A stretch of DNA of 64,000 bases from Falsirhodobacter halotolerans. Its GTDB lineage: Bacteria > Pseudomonadota > Alphaproteobacteria > Rhodobacterales > Rhodobacteraceae. The stretch is taken from NCBI RefSeq assembly GCF_022899245.1, contig NZ_JALJAZ010000001.1, positions 2,512,802 through 2,576,801 on the forward strand, read 5' to 3'. Numbering within the stretch: position 1 is the stretch's first letter; every line of letters starts with the position of its first letter. A program made the position numbers and the translations under genes. Under the pieces are notes generated by a model, which saw only the letters and a program-made list of their open reading frames with translations, was not told the origin of the DNA and made no database searches. Positions 17,702 to 26,739 of the stretch are shown here, one piece after another.

Positions 17702-19069
17702 CTATCGCGTGTTGAAACCGGGCGAGGCGAGGACGAGCGCCACACCGTCGCTGCGCTGCTCCGCGCGCGGCACAAGACGGGCCAGCACCGCCCGCTCGGC
17801 CTCGGGCACGACGGCTTCCACCAGCGCGCGGGGGTCGGGCAGCGGGTCCACCAGATGCGCGGGGGTGGACATGGCCCAGCCGATCCGTTCGGCCAGACCG
17901 GGCGGCGTCAGCCAGTCCGCCATCCCTTCGGGCCAGCCGTCGGGGCCGGGGGGCACCTGCCAGCGTTGGCCCATGCGGGTCATCGGCAGGATGAGATGGC
18001 GTTGCAGATCGCGGGGGCGCAGCGCAGCCAGCGTCGCCCCGTCCACCCCCAGACCGCGCATGGCCGTGGCCAGCCAATCGAAGGGCTGGCGTGCCTTGGC
18101 ACCCACCGGCCCCTGCGCGGCGGGATGGGTCAGCAGCACCTCGTAAACCGGCATCAGCGCGGTGTCATGGGCGGCATAGGCGGCGGCCATCGCCTCCACC
18201 AGATCGTCCTCGGGGGTGTCGGCCACGAAATGCACGGCCAGCTTGCGGGCCAGATGCCGCGCCGTGTCGGGGTGGCGAGCCAGATCGACGAAGACCTGCC
18301 GGATGGGCGGTTCGATCCGGCCCGGCCCGCCATAGGTGCGGCCCAAAACCGTCTCCGCCCCCGGTTCGGCCCAGTCGCGGCGGAATACGGTGGCGGTCTT
18401 GTCGTCGCCCATCCCCGTCAGCAGCAGGGCCAGTTGCCGCACGTCGTCCTGGGTATAGGCCGCCCCGACGCCCAGCGTATGCAACTCGATCGCCTCGCGC
18501 GCCAGATTTTCGTTCACCCCGCCGCCCCGCCGTTTGGCCTGGGGCGAGTTCGGCCCGCGCGAGGCGCTCTGGTCCAGATACATCAGCATCATCCGATGCG
18601 TGTCCGCCGCCAGAAGCAGATCGGCGAACCGCCCGGTGATATGTGGGCGAATGGCCAGATCCACATGCTCCAACTGCGTGGCGCGATGGCTGGGATCCGC
18701 GCCCGATGTGGTGAAATGATCCGCCCAGAATTGATGCAGCCGTTCGCGGAACGTGTCGGGCGCGTCCAGAATGCGGCCGAATCGCGCGACGACGCTGCGT
18801 TGGGTCAGGGCGTTCACCTCGTTGCGCACGGCAAGATGGGCGCGGCGGGCCGCCTCACCTCCGGTGCGGCGAGCCTGACGGGTCTTGATGAACCGTTCCC
18901 GCAGGTCCGCGCCCTGCCCTTCGGCGATCATGGGCCAACGGTCCCGCATCGCATCGGGGCCGTCCAACGCCAACAGCATCGCCGCCGCATCCGCAGGCGC
19001 CGCGTGGCGGGGGGACAACCCGTGGCCGAAGCGCAGGGCGGCCATGTCGGAAAACGGCAGGGACGGCAT
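17702..19069 (-). CDS. DUF1800 domain-containing protein
   Basis: 455-residue protein with the family N-terminus ALRFGHGLSPR and later motifs LHQFWADHFTTSG, NENLAREAIELHTLGVG and YTQDDVRQLALLLTGM, all diagnostic of DUF1800. The open frame extends to a TTG at 19087, but the ATG at 19069 gives the expected start MPSLPFSDMAAL. Forms an operon with the downstream DUF1501 gene. Biochemical function unknown. Confidence 0.9.
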   Translation of the reverse strand: MPSLPFSDMAALRFGHGLSPRHAAPADAAAMLLALDGPDAMRDRWPMIAEGQGADLRERFIKTRQARRTGGEAARRAHLAVRNEVNALTQRSVVARFGRILDAPDTFRERLHQFWADHFTTSGADPSHRATQLEHVDLAIRPHITGRFADLLLAADTHRMMLMYLDQSASRGPNSPQAKRRGGGVNENLAREAIELHTLGVGAAYTQDDVRQLALLLTGMGDDKTATVFRRDWAEPGAETVLGRTYGGPGRIEPPIRQVFVDLARHPDTARHLARKLAVHFVADTPEDDLVEAMAAAYAAHDTALMPVYEVLLTHPAAQGPVGAKARQPFDWLATAMRGLGVDGATLAALRPRDLQRHLILPMTRMGQRWQVPPGPDGWPEGMADWLTPPGLAERIGWAMSTPAHLVDPLPDPRALVEAVVPEAERAVLARLVPRAEQRSDGVALVLASPGFNTR

Positions 19070-19205
19070 CGGGCACCCGTGGATCAAGGACTGCGCATCA
19101 CATGGGAAGCCCGCAGCGCCTTTGCCATTCCCTGCGCGAAAGATCGCGCATCGGGTGGAAAGCTGGGAGGGTTTGGCGAGCCTGCGATGTCGCCGGACAG
19201 AAGAG

Positions 19206-19281
19206 TGGTGCCGCTGAAGGGACTCGAACCCCCGACCCCATCATTACGAATGACGTGCTCTACCAGCTGAGCTACAGCGGC
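19206..19281 (-). tRNA. tRNA-Thr (anticodon CGT)
   Basis: 76-nt cloverleaf read on the minus strand. The acceptor GCCGCTG pairs with CAGCGGC, followed by A and encoded CCA. The D arm is GCTC/GAGC, the anticodon stem CGTCA/TGATG, the loop TTCGTAA with anticodon CGT, and the T arm GGTTCGAGTCC. It reads ACG. Located between hemY and the DUF1800 gene. Confidence 0.97.
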
Positions 19282-19362
19282 CTTCTTCTGGGTGCAGCAC
19301 CTACTATGACAGCGGGCGCGGCACAAGACGCTTTTTGCGGGGGCGGTGGCGCCCCCGGCGGG

Positions 19363-20808
19363 TCAGATTGCGGGTTTGTGCGTCCCAGGATCGTCCACCG
19401 CGGCGGGATCGGGGTTCACGACCCGCGGCTCCGGCCCGCCGACGATCAGGGGCAGCAGTTCGGTCCCCGTGGCCGACGGGCCCGCGGTGTCCGCCGGTTC
19501 GCGCCAGGACAGGGTGTCGAACCCGCCGCACTGATCGCAGATCGGCGTCCATTGGGCATGGACCGTCTGGCATTTGTCGCAGCACCATTGCGGCCCGCGC
19601 GGCGCGGTCAGGGCGCGGGTCAACCAGCCGCGCACCACGGCATCCTCCGCCCCTTCGCCACGTTCGATCGCGGCCATGATGGTCAGCGAACGGACGGTGG
19701 GATGGTCGAAGGGCAGGCGACCGATGGCGCGGCGCGCCTCGGGGAATTCCTCGGCGGCGATGGCCAGTTCGGCCTTCAGCATCATCGCCTCGGGCGTGTC
19801 GGCGCGCACGTCGGTCAGCGGCCCGAAGCGTTGCAGGCGCTGGCGGGGCGTCTCGTCCGGGGCGATCTCGGCAAAGGCGGCGGCCAGATCGGGATGGGGC
19901 TGCACCTCCCACGCCTTGCGCAGGATGCGGGCGGCGTGGCGGGTGTTGCCCTGGGCGATATAGCTGCGGGCGGCCATGACGGCGGCGGGAATGAGGTCGG
20001 GCGACAGTTTGTTGGCCTCGATCGCCGCCTCGCGCGCCTCGATCGAGGCGTCGTCCTCGATCACGGTCCGCGCCTGCTGCAAGGCCAGGATCGCGTCGCG
20101 CCGCTGGAACACCGCCTTGGGCAGGGTCCCCTGCTTGCGCTTGGCCTCCAGCGTTTGCCGCGCCCCCTGCCAATCGGCGGTTTCGGCCTGCAGCTTCAGC
20201 AGGACGTCCTGCGTTTCGGGGTGCTTGGGTTTCAGCGCGAAGGCCTTTTCGGCCAGCTTCAGCGCGGTGACGGTGTCGCCCTGCTCCAGCCGCTGACGCA
20301 TCAGGCCGCGAATGCCGACGAACCGCGTGCGGTCTTGCGCCAGAAGCGCTTTCCACGCCTCCTCCGCCTTGTCGCGCTCGCCCGCCGCCTCGGCCGCCTG
20401 CGCCACCAGAAGGGTCGTCATGTCGGACCGGTCCAGCAGCTTGCGGGCCTTTTCCGCGCGGGTCAGCGCCAGCTTCGGTTCGCCCGAGGCGAGCGCGAGA
20501 TAGGCGTCCGACACCGCCTCGCGCCCCTTTCTGTCACGGTTGCGCTGGAAATGGCGGGTCAAGGCCGTCTCATCCCCGTTCAGGAACCGCAGCACCGCGA
20601 CCAGAAGGCCCGCCAGCTTCAACAGCACCCACAACAGGACGATCAGCACGAAGGCCGCGATCAGCACCTGCACCGGGCCCAGCGTGAATTCCCAATCCGA
20701 CACGGTCAGCCGCAGGCCGCCGCCATTGTCCAGCATCCAGCTGGCCGACAGGCTGAGGCCCGCGATCACGCCGATGAAAACAAGGATCTTGATAAGCGAC
20801 CAGATCAT
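19363..20808 (-). CDS. hemY: HemY-like TPR membrane protein with C-terminal zinc-ribbon
   Basis: 481-residue inner-membrane protein. It has two N-terminal transmembrane helices (about 4-24 and 45-70), the HemY_N core, then a long array of TPR-like helices facing the periplasm or cytoplasm. Near the end it has a C-x2-C...C-x2-C metal-binding motif (Cys410, 413, 424, 427). HemY is linked to late haem synthesis by genetics, with no enzymatic activity defined. It abuts the Mic60 gene with no gap, downstream of hemD. The zinc-ribbon resembles the rubredoxin-like tail of LapB. Confidence 0.9.
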   Translation of the reverse strand: MIWSLIKILVFIGVIAGLSLSASWMLDNGGGLRLTVSDWEFTLGPVQVLIAAFVLIVLLWVLLKLAGLLVAVLRFLNGDETALTRHFQRNRDRKGREAVSDAYLALASGEPKLALTRAEKARKLLDRSDMTTLLVAQAAEAAGERDKAEEAWKALLAQDRTRFVGIRGLMRQRLEQGDTVTALKLAEKAFALKPKHPETQDVLLKLQAETADWQGARQTLEAKRKQGTLPKAVFQRRDAILALQQARTVIEDDASIEAREAAIEANKLSPDLIPAAVMAARSYIAQGNTRHAARILRKAWEVQPHPDLAAAFAEIAPDETPRQRLQRFGPLTDVRADTPEAMMLKAELAIAAEEFPEARRAIGRLPFDHPTVRSLTIMAAIERGEGAEDAVVRGWLTRALTAPRGPQWCCDKCQTVHAQWTPICDQCGGFDTLSWREPADTAGPSATGTELLPLIVGGPEPRVVNPDPAAVDDPGTHKPAI

Positions 20809-21975
20809 TCAGTTCGCCCCCCCGGAGGAGGCGAGACCGCTCAGCGCGTCCTGCGCGGCGATGCGCTGTTCGGCCTTGGCCCGCCAGTCGGACATGGCCG
20901 ACTGGCCTTCCAGCGGCAGGGTCCCGATCTCGCGCAGGGCCCCTTGCAGATCGCCGGACCGCAAGGCGGCCTCGGCGCGCGACAGGATGGCGTCGGGGGC
21001 GTTGCCTTCGCGCGGGGTCAGGGACCGCGCGCCGGTCTGCGCGCGCAGGAACGCGCCCGCCCGGTCGGCCCAGCCCGCGCCCCCGTCCGCCTTAAGCGAG
21101 GCGTCGATCGCCGCGCGCGCCGCGTCGGGGAACGAGTCCTCAAGCGCCGCCAGCGTCGGCACCCCCGAATTTGCGACATCCGACAGGGCGGAGGGCACGT
21201 CCTTCCCGGCGTTGCGCAGGTCGCTGACGGCCGACCCGAAGGGCATACCGCCGTCCACCGCACCCGCGATGCGCGACAAGGCGGCCGCGACGATATTCGC
21301 GCGGCCCGCGCTTTCGGCCTCGTTGCGCAGGCGTTCGGCCTCGGACCGGGCGTCGGCCAACTGGCGCTGCGTGTCGTCGATCGCGGCCTGAAGGTCGGGC
21401 GGGATTTCGGCGCTGGCGGTGGGGGCGCGGTTGCGCAACTCCTCGATCTGGGCCTGCAGATCGTCGATGCGGCCCTGCCCGCCTTCCAGCGCGGTCAGAC
21501 GTTCCTCCAGCGGGGCGAGGTCGGGCATGGTCAGCGCGTCGACCCTGTCGCGCAGCGAGGTGATCTCCTGCGCCTGACGCTGGATCTCGGTCCGCAGGGC
21601 GGATGTGTCCTGAATGGGCCAGCCGCCGGGGATGTAGCGCGCAAGACCGAAGCCGATCACCGCCGCCACGATCCCGCCCAGCATCAGGGGCAGAAAGACG
21701 GGGGGGCGTTCATGCGCCTCGGCATGGGGTTCGGCGGAATGGGTCAGCGTGGGCGGCACGGAGGGCTTGGGCCCCGGCGCGTCCTGGCCCATCGGGTCAT
21801 CGGACGCCGCAGGGGCGGGCGTGGTCGAGGGCGCGTCCGCCACCGGGTCCGAGGTCAGGTCGGGGGGCGCACCGGCCTTGGCATCGCCCCCTGCGGCCGC
21901 CGCAGGCACCTTGTCCTTGGGGTCGGACGCCTTGGACGGATCGGACGTCTCGGGGCGCGTATCCTCGTTTGCCAT
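20809..21975 (-). CDS. Alphaproteobacterial Mic60/mitofilin homologue (COG4223 type)
   Basis: 388-residue protein with a 90-residue low-complexity acidic/Pro-Ala N-terminal tail, one transmembrane helix (94-113), and a coiled coil (about 125-230, heptads around LEERLTALEGGQGRIDDLQ). A C-terminal mitofilin-like helical domain (about 235-388) follows. Proteins of this layout between hemD and hemY are the bacterial relatives of mitochondrial Mic60, which shapes cristae and, in Rhodobacter, intracytoplasmic membranes. Sequence similarity in this family is weak, so the call leans on architecture and gene order. Confidence 0.85.
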   Translation of the reverse strand: MANEDTRPETSDPSKASDPKDKVPAAAAGGDAKAGAPPDLTSDPVADAPSTTPAPAASDDPMGQDAPGPKPSVPPTLTHSAEPHAEAHERPPVFLPLMLGGIVAAVIGFGLARYIPGGWPIQDTSALRTEIQRQAQEITSLRDRVDALTMPDLAPLEERLTALEGGQGRIDDLQAQIEELRNRAPTASAEIPPDLQAAIDDTQRQLADARSEAERLRNEAESAGRANIVAAALSRIAGAVDGGMPFGSAVSDLRNAGKDVPSALSDVANSGVPTLAALEDSFPDAARAAIDASLKADGGAGWADRAGAFLRAQTGARSLTPREGNAPDAILSRAEAALRSGDLQGALREIGTLPLEGQSAMSDWRAKAEQRIAAQDALSGLASSGGAN

Positions 21976-22043
21976 GCCATGCCTTTCGCTTGTCTCGCAG
22001 GGGTCGGGCCTTGGAAAGGGCCGGGATGGTAAGGAAACTAGCC

Positions 22044-22724
22044 CTACCGCCCCGATGTCTCAAGTGCCCGCATCGCAAGGATTGCCTCCAGCATGGCGGC
22101 GGCGTCCGGGCGGGGGCAGACCCGCACAAGGCCCGGCGGGGCCGCCCTTGCGACGGCGGGGCTGAGGCAGGGCAGGCACAACGGCGCGCGGGCCCCCGCC
22201 GCCACCGCCGCGAACCGGCCCGCGGCGGCGGGCGAGAACAGGGGCACGATCACCGGCGCCGCGCCATCCAGAAGGGCCTGCCCTTCGGGTGAAAGGGGCC
22301 GGGGCTGCATGTCGTAGATCACCCGTTCGACGGTCGGGACGCCCGCATCCGTCAGGCGGCGGGCCACGTCGCCCCGACTGTCCCGCCCGCGCAGGTGCAG
22401 CAGCGGCCCCCGTTCGTTCGACGCAAGGATCGCCGCCACCAACGCCTCCGCATCGCCTTGGGCCGAGATGGCGTCGTATCCCGCCCGCCGCGCCGCATCC
22501 GCCGTCCGGTCGCCCACGCACCAGGCGCGGGGGGCCACGGCGGGCGGGACGATGGCATTGGCGGACGTGAAGACGACCGCCGCCGCCGGGGGCAGGTCGG
22601 GCGTCAGGCGACGCATGTCGAACAGGGGCGCGCGCACCACCGGCGCCGCCAGGCGCGCCGCAAAGGCCGCGTTCTGCGGTTCGGGCCGGATCAGAAGGAT
22701 GGGGGCGCGGGATTGCCGGGGCAT
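22044..22724 (-). CDS. hemD: Uroporphyrinogen-III synthase
   Basis: 226-residue enzyme that cyclises and inverts ring D of hydroxymethylbilane to give uroporphyrinogen III, the branch point to haem, cobalamin and bacteriochlorophyll. Motifs include LLIRPEPQN at the start, [16 protein letters not shown] and the late segment [12 protein letters not shown]. HemD sequences diverge strongly, but the FTSANA and SPxxA positions fit. Followed by mic60 and hemY after 68 bp. hemC, often its partner, is not in this window. Confidence 0.9.
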   Translation of the reverse strand: MPRQSRAPILLIRPEPQNAAFAARLAAPVVRAPLFDMRRLTPDLPPAAAVVFTSANAIVPPAVAPRAWCVGDRTADAARRAGYDAISAQGDAEALVAAILASNERGPLLHLRGRDSRGDVARRLTDAGVPTVERVIYDMQPRPLSPEGQALLDGAAPVIVPLFSPAAAGRFAAVAAGARAPLCLPCLSPAVARAAPPGLVRVCPRPDAAAMLEAILAMRALETSGR

Positions 22725-22770
22725 GGCGGGCAGGTTACACCCGGGTCACACCTTTGCGCAACGGGCGGGC

Positions 22771-23856
22771 ATGACGGACGACCTGATCTTTCTGGGCATC
22801 GAGAGCAGCTGCGACGACACCGCCGCCGCCGTTGTGCGGGGCGACGGCACCATCCTGTCCTCGGTGGTCGAGGGGCAGGTGGCGCTTCACGCCGATTTCG
22901 GCGGCGTCGTGCCGGAAATCGCCGCCCGCGCCCATGCCGAGCGGTTGGATCTGTGCGTGGAACGCGCGCTCGATCAGGCGGGGCTGCGGCTGGCCGATCT
23001 GGACGCCATCGCCGTGACGGCGGGGCCGGGGCTGATCGGCGGCGTGCTGTCGGGGGTGATGTGCGCCAAGGGGCTGGCGGCGGCGACCGGGCTGCCCTTG
23101 GTGGGCGTGAACCATCTGGCGGGCCACGCGCTGACCCCGCGCCTGACCGACGGGGTCGCGTTGCACTATCTGATGCTGTTGATTTCGGGCGGGCATTGCC
23201 AATTCGTCATCGTGCGCGGGGCGGAAGAGTTCACGCGCCTTGGCGGCTCCATCGACGATGCCCCGGGCGAGGCGTTCGACAAGACGGCCAAGCTTCTGGG
23301 CCTGCCGCAGCCCGGCGGGCCGGAAGTGGCGCGCGCGGCGGAACAGGGCGATCCGACGCGCTTTCCCCTGCCCCGCCCGCTGCTGGACCGCCCCGGCTGC
23401 GACATGAGCTTTTCCGGCCTGAAGACCGCGCTTCTGCGCGAACGCGACAAATTGGTGGCGGCGCAAGGCGGGCTGTATCTGCAGGACCGCGCCGACCTGT
23501 GCGCGGCGTTCCAGGCGGCCGTGGCCGACGTGCTGGCGGAAAAGACCCGCCGCGCGCTGGAGATCTATCTGGCCGACGCACCGGACACACCCGTTCTGGC
23601 GATTGCGGGCGGGGTGGCGGCGAACACGCGGATCCGCGCCCGCCTTCTGGATGTGGCGGCACGGGCGGGCGTGGCCTGCGTGCTGCCGCCGCTGGCCCTG
23701 TGCACCGACAACGCGGCGATGATCGCCTGGGCCGGGATCGAACGCTTCCGCAGCGGGGGGCGCGACGGCATGGACCTTGCCGCCCGCCCCCGCTGGCCGC
23801 TGGACACCACCGCCACCCCCCTTGTCGGCGCAGGCCGCAAGGGGGCCAAAGCCTGA
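22771..23856 (+). CDS. tsaD: tRNA N6-adenosine threonylcarbamoyltransferase
   Basis: Catalytic subunit that transfers the threonylcarbamoyl group to A37 of ANN-reading tRNAs (t6A). The 361-residue ASKHA-fold protein starts [14 protein letters not shown], has the iron-binding His pair in VNHLAGHA (His115 and His119), GGHCQFV, and a late [11 protein letters not shown] motif. ATG 22771 is chosen because the upstream 101 codons in frame look non-coding. Its partner TsaE is encoded about 40 kb away as a fusion (62319-63728). Divergent from hemD, leading a three-gene unit. Confidence 0.96.
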   Translation: MTDDLIFLGIESSCDDTAAAVVRGDGTILSSVVEGQVALHADFGGVVPEIAARAHAERLDLCVERALDQAGLRLADLDAIAVTAGPGLIGGVLSGVMCAKGLAAATGLPLVGVNHLAGHALTPRLTDGVALHYLMLLISGGHCQFVIVRGAEEFTRLGGSIDDAPGEAFDKTAKLLGLPQPGGPEVARAAEQGDPTRFPLPRPLLDRPGCDMSFSGLKTALLRERDKLVAAQGGLYLQDRADLCAAFQAAVADVLAEKTRRALEIYLADAPDTPVLAIAGGVAANTRIRARLLDVAARAGVACVLPPLALCTDNAAMIAWAGIERFRSGGRDGMDLAARPRWPLDTTATPLVGAGRKGAKA

Positions 23857-23873
23857 CCCGAAAGGAACGCCCG

Positions 23874-24146
23874 ATGCTTGTTGCCGTCATCTGCAAGGAC
23901 AAACCGAACGCCCTGCCCCTGCGCATGGAGACACGCGCCGCCCATCTGGACTATGTCGCCCGCACGGGCGTCGTGACGCTGGCCGGCCCCTTCCTGAACG
24001 CGGCGGGGGAGATGTCGGGATCGCTGATCGTGCTGGACGTGGCGGACCTTGCGGCGGCGAAGGACTGGGCGGCGGGCGACCCCTATGCCGTGGCAGGGCT
24101 GTTCGCCTCGGTGGAGATTACCGAATGGAAGCGGGCGATCGGCTGA
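23874..24146 (+). CDS. YciI family protein
   Basis: 90-residue protein of the YciI/dimeric alpha-beta barrel family, with LRMETRAAHLDYV near the N-terminus carrying the conserved His, followed by GPFLNAAGEMSGSLIVLD and AKDWAAGDPYAVAGLF. YciI-like proteins are small, soluble and mostly uncharacterised. A Shine-Dalgarno AAAGGAA precedes the ATG. The TGA stop shares its A with the ATG of the EVE-domain gene, so tsaD, yciI and EVE form one coupled unit. Confidence 0.88.
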   Translation: MLVAVICKDKPNALPLRMETRAAHLDYVARTGVVTLAGPFLNAAGEMSGSLIVLDVADLAAAKDWAAGDPYAVAGLFASVEITEWKRAIG

Positions 24147-24559
24147 TGGCATATTGGCTGTTCAAATCCGAACCCGATGCGTGGAGCTGGGACCAGCAGG
24201 TCGCAAAGGGTGAGGAGGGCGAGGAGTGGACCGGCGTCCGCAACTACCAGGCGCGCAACAACATGCGGGCGATGAAGGTGGGCGATCGCGGGTTCTTCTA
24301 TCACTCCAACATCGGCAAGGAAGTGGTGGGCATCGTCGAGGTCATCGCCGAAAGCGCCCCCGACAGCACGGCGGAGGACCCGAAATGGGACTGCGTGACG
24401 ATCAAGGCCGTCTGCCCCGTGCCCGTGCCCGTCACGCTTGAGGCGGTGAAGGCCGATCCGCGCCTGACGGACATGGTGCTGGTGAAGAACTCGCGCATGT
24501 CGGTCCAGCCGGTGACCGAGGAGGAGTGGACGATCGTCTGCGCGCTGGCGGGGCTTTAG
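24146..24559 (+). CDS. EVE domain-containing protein
   Basis: 137-residue PUA-like protein with the EVE signature MAYWLFKSEPDAWSWD, WTGVRNYQARNNMR, GDRGFFYHSN and VGIVEV. EVE and the related YTH and ASCH domains bind modified bases in RNA or DNA. In bacteria the standalone EVE protein is widespread and its ligand is not settled. It is co-transcribed with tsaD, a tRNA-modification gene, which makes an RNA-linked role attractive but unproven. Confidence 0.9.
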   Translation: MAYWLFKSEPDAWSWDQQVAKGEEGEEWTGVRNYQARNNMRAMKVGDRGFFYHSNIGKEVVGIVEVIAESAPDSTAEDPKWDCVTIKAVCPVPVPVTLEAVKADPRLTDMVLVKNSRMSVQPVTEEEWTIVCALAGL

Positions 24560-24577
24560 GTCCCGCCCGCATATGGC

Positions 24578-25825
24578 TCAGATCAGGTATTCGGCCAGTG
24601 TCGCATCCTGCGTGATGTCGCGATAGGCGAAGCCCTGCGCCTCCATTTCGGCAAACAGGCGGGTGAAGTTGGCCGGATCGGTGGTTTCCAGACCGATGAG
24701 GATGGACCCGAAGTTCCGCGCCGATTTCTTCAGGTATTCGAACCGCGCCACATCGTCGTCCGGGCCCAGGATGGACAGGAAGTCGCGCAACGCGCCGGGG
24801 CGTTGGGGCAGGCGCAGGATGAAGTATTTCTTGCGACCCTGGAACCGCTGGGCGCGCTCCTTTACTTCGGGCAGGCGTTCGAAATCGAAATTCCCGCCCG
24901 AAACGACGCAGACGACCGTTTTGCCGCGGATCTCCTCGGCAATGTCGTCCAGCGCGTTGATGGGCATGGCCCCCGCCGGTTCCAGAACCACGCCTTCGAC
25001 GTTCAGCATGTCGATCATGGTGACGCAGATCCGGTCTTCGGGCGCAAGGATGACATGCGCCGGATCGACCCAAGCCAGATCGGCAAAGGGCTTTTCGCCC
25101 AGACGGGCGACCGCCGCGCCATCGACGAAGCTGTCCACCTCGTCCAGTTGCACCGGATGGCCCGCCTGCAGCGCGGCCTTCAGGCTGGCCCCGCCCAGCG
25201 GTTCGACAAAACGAAACTCGGTCGTCGGGCTGACATCGCGCAGATAGCGCGACACGCCGGAGGACAGACCGCCCCCGCCCACCGACAGGACGACCATATC
25301 GGGCGCATGGCCCAGCTGATCAAGGATTTCCACCCCGACCGTCGCCTGCCCCTCCATCACGTCGGCATCGTCGAAAGGCGCCAGAAAATACGCGCCCTCG
25401 GCCGCGCACCACGCCTTTGCCGCCGCCAGCGTCCGGTCGAAATAATCGCCGGTCAGCACGACCTCCACCCATTCGCCGCCGAAGGCCTTGGTCTTGGCGA
25501 TCTTCTGCTGGGGGGTGGTGATCGGCATGAAGATCGTGCCCCGCACGCCGAAATGACGGCAGGAGAACGCCATGCCCTGCGCGTGGTTGCCCGCGCTGGC
25601 GCAGACGAAGCGGGTGACCGAGGGGTCGCGTTCGCGGATCTTGCGCATCGCGTTGAAGGCGCCCCGCAGCTTGAAGCTGCGCACCGGGGTCAGATCCTCG
25701 CGTTTCAACCAGATCTCCGCGCCATAGCGGAGCGACAGATAGTCGTTCCGCTGCAGCGGCGTTTCGGGAAACAGCTCGCGCAGGGCGCGGGTGGCGGTGC
25801 GGGCGGCGGGAACGAAATCGGTCAT
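24578..25825 (-). CDS. ilvA: Threonine ammonia-lyase (threonine deaminase)
   Basis: PLP enzyme converting L-threonine to 2-oxobutanoate, the first step to isoleucine. The 415-residue protein has the PLP lysine in RSFKLRGAF (Lys52), the phosphate-binding glycine loop SVGGGGLSSG, and a single C-terminal ACT-like regulatory domain (about 330-410) beginning KKYFILRLPQRPGALRDF. One ACT domain instead of the two of E. coli IlvA fits the shorter alphaproteobacterial form. Convergent with the EVE gene, 18 bp apart. Confidence 0.93.
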   Translation of the reverse strand: MTDFVPAARTATRALRELFPETPLQRNDYLSLRYGAEIWLKREDLTPVRSFKLRGAFNAMRKIRERDPSVTRFVCASAGNHAQGMAFSCRHFGVRGTIFMPITTPQQKIAKTKAFGGEWVEVVLTGDYFDRTLAAAKAWCAAEGAYFLAPFDDADVMEGQATVGVEILDQLGHAPDMVVLSVGGGGLSSGVSRYLRDVSPTTEFRFVEPLGGASLKAALQAGHPVQLDEVDSFVDGAAVARLGEKPFADLAWVDPAHVILAPEDRICVTMIDMLNVEGVVLEPAGAMPINALDDIAEEIRGKTVVCVVSGGNFDFERLPEVKERAQRFQGRKKYFILRLPQRPGALRDFLSILGPDDDVARFEYLKKSARNFGSILIGLETTDPANFTRLFAEMEAQGFAYRDITQDATLAEYLI

Positions 25826-25855
25826 GATGCAGGTGTTCTATCGGGGGTCGTGGCG

Positions 25856-26614
25856 TCACACAAGCGGGCGGCCTTCGATGTAATGGCCGTAGAGGGTGGT
25901 CAGGACGCTGATGCCGAAGATGGTCAGGAACCAGTCGAGGGCCAGGGACAGAAAAAATGTAACACCCACATAGTGGGACGGGGTGAGGCCGATCACCATC
26001 CCGACCGCCATCAGGATCAGGAAAAAGAACACCGCGCTGAGCAACCAGAGGCCCAGAATGGCCCAGGACGCCCGCCCTGTGTGCCGCCACACCTCCCGAA
26101 CGCCGATCCCCCGCCCCAAGGCCGCCGCTGGAAGCATGACGGACAGACGCGTCCAACACACCAGCAGAAACAAACCCATCACCGCGGCGGCGGGAAGGTA
26201 AAGGTAATCCCAGACCGACAGTTCTTCGGGATCATAGTTATCCCATGCATAGATGGCAAAATACGACCAGATGAGGAGCGGTGCCGCCAAAAGCAACATC
26301 ACAAGGAACATCTGGGTGCTTCGTAGAAAGTAGGCCCAGACCCTGCGCCCCATCCATTGGGTTGCGACCGCAGGTTCCTCCAGCAGAATATGGCGATGCC
26401 AGTTCACGGCAAGTGCCAGACCGAAGATCAGGGCTGACATGGAAACGATGTTTTGCAAATATCTTCCACCTTCCGAACCATTGTCGATATGGGCGGTCAC
26501 TATCAGCTGACCCAGAACGGCAAAGATGACATATGGAATGGACAGCCGGACGGCTGCGGAGAAATTGCCGGTGACCTGACGCAGCGAATGACGGAAAAGG
26601 CGGTAACTTTTCAT
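25856..26614 (-). CDS. Polytopic membrane protein of unknown function
   Basis: 252-residue protein with about six hydrophobic helices (for example SIPYVIFAVLGQLIVTAH, FLVMLLLAAPLLIWSYFAIY, LYLPAAAVMGLFLLVC and AILGLWLLSAVFFFLILMAV). No motif I recognise; the layout loosely recalls the membrane domain of glycerophosphodiester phosphodiesterase-type proteins. ATG 26614 gives MKSYRLFRHSLRQVTGNF; the extra 45 codons upstream overlap the argG promoter. Three hand-counted lines gave 48-53% GC, well below its neighbours, suggesting relaxed constraint or acquisition. Confidence 0.7.
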   Translation of the reverse strand: MKSYRLFRHSLRQVTGNFSAAVRLSIPYVIFAVLGQLIVTAHIDNGSEGGRYLQNIVSMSALIFGLALAVNWHRHILLEEPAVATQWMGRRVWAYFLRSTQMFLVMLLLAAPLLIWSYFAIYAWDNYDPEELSVWDYLYLPAAAVMGLFLLVCWTRLSVMLPAAALGRGIGVREVWRHTGRASWAILGLWLLSAVFFFLILMAVGMVIGLTPSHYVGVTFFLSLALDWFLTIFGISVLTTLYGHYIEGRPLV

Positions 26615-26678
26615 GGCTCTCGATATCGTGATGAACGCGTGATCTTTGTGGGGCGGCCCGCGTTTCGGCAAGCGATAC

Positions 26679-26707
26679 TTGCAGCAGGGGGGCAAAATCG
26701 GTAATCG
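26679..26707 (+). promoter_or_regulatory. Candidate argG promoter
   Basis: TTGCAG (26679-26684), a 17-bp spacer and TAATCG (26702-26707) resemble a sigma-70 promoter whose start would lie about 25 bp before the argG ATG. Seen by eye; no mapping data. Confidence 0.35.
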
Positions 26708-26739
26708 CCAAGCAAAGGCCTTGCAACGGGGAACCCACC

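Noticed and set aside
19102..22032. 976-codon plus-strand frame across tRNA-Thr, hemY and mic60
   Set aside because: It runs through a tRNA gene and antisense to two recognised genes.
22725..22770. Missing hemC next to hemD
   Set aside because: The 46-bp gap has no room for it and no frame in the window resembles HemC. This is most likely ordinary variation in gene order, not a deletion event.
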